NCBI GenBank assembly: GCA_030446525.1
Contig: JAUJNC010000021.1
Span: 1-48,379, forward strand
DNA: 48,379 nucleotides
Source: Armatimonadaceae bacterium
GTDB lineage: Bacteria; Armatimonadota; Armatimonadia; Armatimonadales; Armatimonadaceae
Direction: 5' to 3'
Part shown: positions 43,547 through 48,379 of the stretch, in pieces
How positions within the stretch are numbered: the stretch's first letter is position 1
Layout: each line of letters starts with the position of its first letter
Notes under the pieces: generated by a model
The model's input: only the letters and a program-made list of their open reading frames with translations
Database searches by the model: none
Told to the model about the DNA's origin: nothing
Program-made: the position numbers and the translations under genes

Positions 43547-43576
43547 AGTATAACAGACCCTGCGTCCGGCTGTCAA
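43547..43576 (-). promoter_or_regulatory. Sigma-70-type promoter of glnA
   Basis: On the minus strand TTGACA (43576-43571) and TATACT (43552-43547) are separated by 18 bp. No NtrC/sigma-54 type element was seen, suggesting housekeeping transcription with control elsewhere. Confidence 0.7.
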
Positions 43577-43727
43577 GCCCGGGGCGGGGAACCCCTGCCC
43601 CGCCCAGGAGGAAACAGCAAATGGACCAGGAGGAAAACAGCGGACGAAGAATGAAAACACGCGGGTAAAAACTTCCGCCAGAAAGGGAAAGGCCAGACGT
43701 TCGTTCACTGCCACATGAGCTACGCTT

Positions 43728-43831
43728 CTGTACGGGCAGACGTTTACCCGTACAGCGGGCAAGCAGGGCTCATACCGCCCTGCCCCGCTCGTGATCGTTT
43801 TCAACATGCGCCGTGACATGCCACACGGCGC
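43728..43831 (+). promoter_or_regulatory. Two strong hairpins in the leader of the repeat-protein gene
   Basis: CTGTACGGG (43728-43736) pairs with CCCGTACAG (43747-43755), and GCGCCGTG (43808-43815) with CACGGCGC (43824-43831). The second lies just before AAGGAG at 43840. They could control translation or terminate read-through. The rest of 43577-43727 contains nothing recognised. Confidence 0.45.
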
Positions 43832-43858
43832 GCTGGAATAAGGAGACAAGAGACAACG

Positions 43859-46684
43859 ATGTTCAAAGGGAGAAGTACGATCTTCTTCGCGTGGGTTGCT
43901 GCGCTGGCAAGCTTGCTTGCGGCCGGCCCCATTCGCGCAGCGGCTGGTCCGCGACATCAACACCGCCAGCGCGGGCTCCGACCCGGCGAGCCTGGTGAAC
44001 GTGGGCGGCACGCTGTTCTTCACCGCCCTCGACCCGGAGACCGGGGTGGAGGCGTGTGGAAAAGCGACGGGACGGACGAGGGCACCACGCTGGTCGCCGA
44101 CATCGCCCCGGGCCCCGTGAGCCTCATCGCCGGCGAACCTGACCGTGGTGGGCGACACGCTGTTCTTCGTCGCCGCCAACCCGGTGACCGGACGGGAGCT
44201 GTGGAAGACGGACGGGACGGCCGAGGGCACCGTGCCCGTCGCCGACATCGCCCCGGGACCGCTCAGGCTCGTCGCCGGCGAACCTGACCGTCCTGGGCGA
44301 TACGCTGTTCTTCGCCGCCAGCACTTCAGCCACAGGCACCGAGCTGTGGAGGAGCGACGGCAGCGCTGAAGGCACCATGCTGGTCCGTGACATCAACCCG
44401 GGCCTCGTGGGGCTCGTCGCCGGCGAACTTGACCGTGGTGGGCGACACGCTGTTCTTCGTCGCCACCAATCCGGTGACCGGACGGGAGCTGTGGAAGACG
44501 GACGGGACAGAGGAAGGCACGGTCCTGATCCGGGACATCAATCCGGGCGCGCTCAGCTCGTCGCCCGCGGGCCTGACCGCCGCGGGCGGGCTGCTGTTTT
44601 TCACCGCCGCCACCCTGGGGACCGGCCGCGAGCTGTACCGAAGCGACGGCACGGCCGAAGGCACCGTCCTGGTCCGGGACATCAACCCGGGCATCTTCAG
44701 CTCGAACCCCACCAACCTGACGGCGGCGGGCGACCTGCTGTTCTTCACCGCCACCGTTACCGCGACCGGCACCGAGCTGTACCGAAGCGACGGGACGCCG
44801 GAAGGCACCGGGCTGATCCTGGACATCTATCCGGGTTCCCAGAGCTCCAGCCCCGCGAACCTGACCGCGGTCGGCGATACGTTGTTCTTCGCCGCCTCGG
44901 ATTCGGCGACGGGAACGGAGCTGTGGAGGAGCAACGGCACACTCGCGGGCACCCTCCCGGTCCGCGACATCAACCCGGGTTTCTCAAGCTCGTCGCCCGC
45001 GAGTCTGACCGCCGTGGACGGCACGCTGTTCTTCGCCGCCACAACCACGACGGCCGGGCGCGAGCTGTGGCGCAGCGACGGGACGTTCGAGGGCACCACG
45101 CTGGTCCGCGACATCTTCCCCGGACCCATGAACTCGAACCCTGCGGGCCTGACGAACGTGGGCGGGACCCTGTTCTTTAGCGCCATCGACCCGGAAACGG
45201 GGAGAGAGCTCCTCAGGAGCGACGGCACGGCCGAGGGCACCGCGGTGATCGAGGACATCAACACCGGCACCGAGAGCTCGAACCCCGCGCTCCTGGCCGA
45301 TGTGGGCGGGGCGCTGCTCTTCCGCGCCACGGAGCCGGCGACGGGAACGGAGCTGTACCGAAGCGACGGCAGCGCCGAGGGCACGGTGCTGGTCCGGGAC
45401 ATCTTCCCGGGCCCCACCGGTTCGAACCCCGCAAACCTGGTCACGGTGGGCGAGCTGGCGTTCTTCACCGCCACGGCTCCGACTACCGGCACGGAGCTGT
45501 ACCGAAGCGACGGGACGCCGGGCGGCACCGTGCTGGTCCGCGACATCGTCCCGGGCGGCGGCAGCTCGAACCCGGCGAACCTGACCGCCGTGGGCGGCAC
45601 GCTGTTCTTCACCGTCACGACCTCGGGAGGCGGAGCGGCGCTGTGGAAGAGCGACGGGACGGCCGAAGGCACCGTGCTCGTCGCCACTTTCACGGGCTCC
45701 TTTAGTCCGCCGGCGAACCTCACCAATGTGGGCGGCACGCTGTTCTTCACCGCGGACGCTCCGGGGATAGGAACGGAACTGTGGAAGAGCGACGGCACGC
45801 CCGCAGGCACCGTAGTGCTCGCCGACATCGCCCCGGGCTCCTCCAGCTCATCGCCCGCGAGCCTGACCGACGTGGGCGGCACGCTGTTCTTCGTCGCCAC
45901 GAACCCCGAAGTCGGGAGGGAGCTGTGGAAGAGCGACGGGACGGCCGAAGGCACCGAGCTGGTCCGCGACATCAACCCGGGCAGCAGCAGTGCGTTCCCG
46001 GGGGGCGGGTTCCCCGGGGATCCCTCCCCGGGCCTGATCAACCTGGGGGGAACGCTGTTCTTCGCCGCCGCCACCCAGGCGGCGGGGACGGAGCTGTGGA
46101 AGAGCGACGGGACGGCCGAAGGCACGGTCCTGGTCCGAGACATCGCCCCGGGTTTCGCGAGTTCGTCGCCCGCGAGCCTGACCAACGTGGACGGGACGCT
46201 GTTCTTCAGTGCCGTGACTCAGCAGACCGGGCGCGAGCTGTGGAGGAGCGATGGAACCACGGAAGGGACCACCCTGGTCCGGGACATCGCCCCGGGCATT
46301 GGGAACTCCAACCCGGCGAACCTGGTGAACGCGGGCGGCACGCTGTTCTTTGTCGCCTCGGAGCCGGCCACGGGGACGGAACTCTACCGCAGCGACGGAA
46401 CGCCCGAGGGCACCCTCCTGGTCGGGGACATCGTCGCGGGCCCAGCGAGCTCGAACCCGGCGAACCTGACCGCCGCGGGCGGGCTGCTGTTCTTCACCGC
46501 CGCGACGCTGCAGATCGGGCGCGAGCTGTGGGTTCTGGACCCGAACGAGACGCCGGCGGGCGGGGACACTACCCGCCGTGATCACGCAAAGGGAGGAGAG
46601 GCGGCTCTGGCCCTGAAAGCGGTGCGGGGCCGGGCCGGAGAAGCTGCCGGCCCCGTCCGGCGCATCGGCCACCCCGTGCCCTGA
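43859..46684 (+). CDS. Secreted protein of 18 tandem 48-residue 'ELW-SDGT' repeats (frameshifted at 5' end)
   Basis: ATG 43859 opens a signal peptide (FFAWVAALASLLAAGPIRAA). The rest is 18 repeats of about 48 residues (144 bp). A typical unit is SSSPANLTAVGDTLFFAASD, then SATGTELWRSNGT and a GTxLVRDINPG ending. Five slips in the first 550 bp scramble units 1-3 (near 43943, and at 44050, 44120, 44265, 44409); four lie where AGCT is predicted. Beyond 44420 the frame is intact. Unit 12 carries a Gly/Pro insert (FPGGGFPGDPSPG). Units with this ELWxSDGTxxGT pattern occur in large surface and hyalin-like proteins and probably form a propeller or solenoid. A short Arg-rich tail follows. Confidence 0.82.
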
Positions 46685-46728
46685 CCTGAGCGCCCCGGGC
46701 GTCTTTGGGAAAGGCGCCCGGGGTCAGG
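46685..46728. terminator. Bidirectional terminator between the repeat protein and CPBP genes
   Basis: CCTGA...CCCCGGGCG pairs with CGCCCGGGG-TCAGG across a 13-nt loop containing TTTGGGAAA. The right arm overlaps the stop codon of the convergent gene. Confidence 0.55.
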
Positions 46729-47395
46729 ACCGGCCCAGCAGCAGCAGGATCAACAGAAGCGGGGCGTCCGCCGCCAGGGCGTGCAGCGCGATGGGGTAGG
46801 CGAGCCGGCGCGTGCGCTCGTAAACCAGGGTGAGCGCGAGGCCGATAAGGACGACCCCCAGCGCCGCGGCGAGCGCCACGGGCGGCGCGACGAACAAGCG
46901 GAACACCAGCCAGTGCCACCCGCCGAAGAAAGCGGCGGCGACGAGGGCAGCCATCAGCGGCGAGGCGAACAGATGGCGGAAGGTGGCGTACACCCCGCCG
47001 CGCCAGAAGAACTCCTCGGCCACCGGGTTGACGAGCGCGAAGTAGGGGAAGAGCCAGAAATAGGAGGCGGGGCCCAAACCGCGCGCGGACAGAAACCCGA
47101 GGGTGTGCGTCTTGTTCAGTAGCGCCGCGCCGGCGAGCGCGTAAAGCAGCAGCATCAAGGCGTTGGCGCCGAGCACCGTGCCGAGCAGATGGCGGCGGCG
47201 CAAGCCATGGACGCGCTCGGCGGAAGGCAGACCGGGAGCGCGCAACAGGAGCCCGCCCGCAAGGCACAGCCCGTGGTACAGCAAAAAGGCCAGTGGCGCG
47301 GATCGGTTCAGGTACAGCCCGATCCACGCCGCCGGCCACGGCAACATGGCAAGCGCGAGCGCCAGCGCGAAGCGCCACAGCGGCAAGCGCGGCAT
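46724..47395 (-). CDS. CPBP-family intramembrane metalloprotease
   Basis: Start placed at ATG 47395 (MPRLPLWRF), giving 223 residues; an earlier in-frame start at 47467 would overlap the ABC ATPase stop. The CPBP motifs are clear: NPVAEEFFWRGGVYATFRHL (EExxxR), FGGWHWLVFRLF (motif with catalytic His) and YPIALHALAADAPLL (final His). About six hydrophobic helices are visible. Such proteases process prenylated or signal peptides or give immunity to bacteriocins; the substrate here is unknown. It lies 34 bp after the ABC ATPase gene, on the same strand. Confidence 0.88.
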   Translation of the reverse strand: MPRLPLWRFALALALAMLPWPAAWIGLYLNRSAPLAFLLYHGLCLAGGLLLRAPGLPSAERVHGLRRRHLLGTVLGANALMLLLYALAGAALLNKTHTLGFLSARGLGPASYFWLFPYFALVNPVAEEFFWRGGVYATFRHLFASPLMAALVAAAFFGGWHWLVFRLFVAPPVALAAALGVVLIGLALTLVYERTRRLAYPIALHALAADAPLLLILLLLGRS

Positions 47396-47429
47396 CGGTC
47401 GCCCCGCGCCACCTGGCGAGAAGCTCGGA

Positions 47430-48379
<950 letters not shown>

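Noticed and set aside
43960..46560. Regular direct repeats considered as a CRISPR array
   Set aside because: The unit is 144 bp, continuous without spacers, in frame and encodes a 48-residue protein repeat.

Overview
The window is GC-rich DNA, most likely from a member of Armatimonadota. The best clue is a pair of secreted prepilin-like proteins whose N-terminal helix runs [20 protein letters not shown] and is followed by QAREKARQ. That form is typical of Armatimonadota rather than Planctomycetes. Supporting signs are the density of secreted carbohydrate-active proteins, beta-propellers and sugar isomerases. The taxonomic call is an inference.

Layout. 1-2.6 kb: the C-terminal end of a BlaR1/M56-type protein, a 109-bp element with 12-bp inverted ends, and a VapBC-type toxin-antitoxin pair. 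2.7-8.3 kb: a sugar isomerase diverging from a tightly overlapping operon that reads as the GDP-D-glycero-D-manno-heptose pathway (nucleotidyltransferase, heptose-7-P kinase, SIS isomerase, HAD phosphatase) followed by a membrane glycosyltransferase. 8.3-12.9 kb: bifunctional Rel and a UvrD/PcrA-like helicase. 13-17.3 kb: an ECF sigma factor translationally coupled to a membrane protein with WD40 repeats (a probable anti-sigma/sensor), a small secreted protein, and a divergent region-4-only sigma-like protein. 17.3-27.8 kb: a MacB-like permease, a LacI-controlled polysaccharide locus (beta-helix protein, large secreted enzyme, prepilin, clan-A glycosidase), and a MacA-like adaptor overlapping a truncated GH29 fucosidase N-terminus. 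28-32.5 kb: a Tat-exported isomerase-like protein, thymidine kinase, a GHL10-type glycosidase and an NHL propeller. 32.5-35 kb: tRNA-Met(CAT), its terminator, and a 2.3-kb lower-GC island bounded by 71-bp direct repeats. The island carries an adenine methyltransferase, an XRE regulator and a third gene in the M<-C->R order of a controller-regulated restriction-modification system. 35-48 kb: ThuA, VanX-like peptidase, ABM protein, 5'-nucleotidase, DMT transporter, propeller, prepilin, DoxX, glutamine synthetase, an 18-repeat 'SDGT' secreted protein, a CPBP protease and a partial sugar ABC ATPase.

Data quality matters here. About thirty frameshifts break otherwise well-conserved genes, concentrated at 4.5-7.5, 33-39 and 42-44.5 kb. 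After repair, gene lengths come out as whole codons and start/stop overlaps are restored, so most are probably consensus errors rather than pseudogenes. Roughly half fall at sites where the conserved protein predicts AGCT but the sequence shows AGGCT, AGCCT or similar. This looks like a base-modification or basecalling signature and is one of the main observations reported. Coordinates for broken genes are given as the span of the repaired gene.
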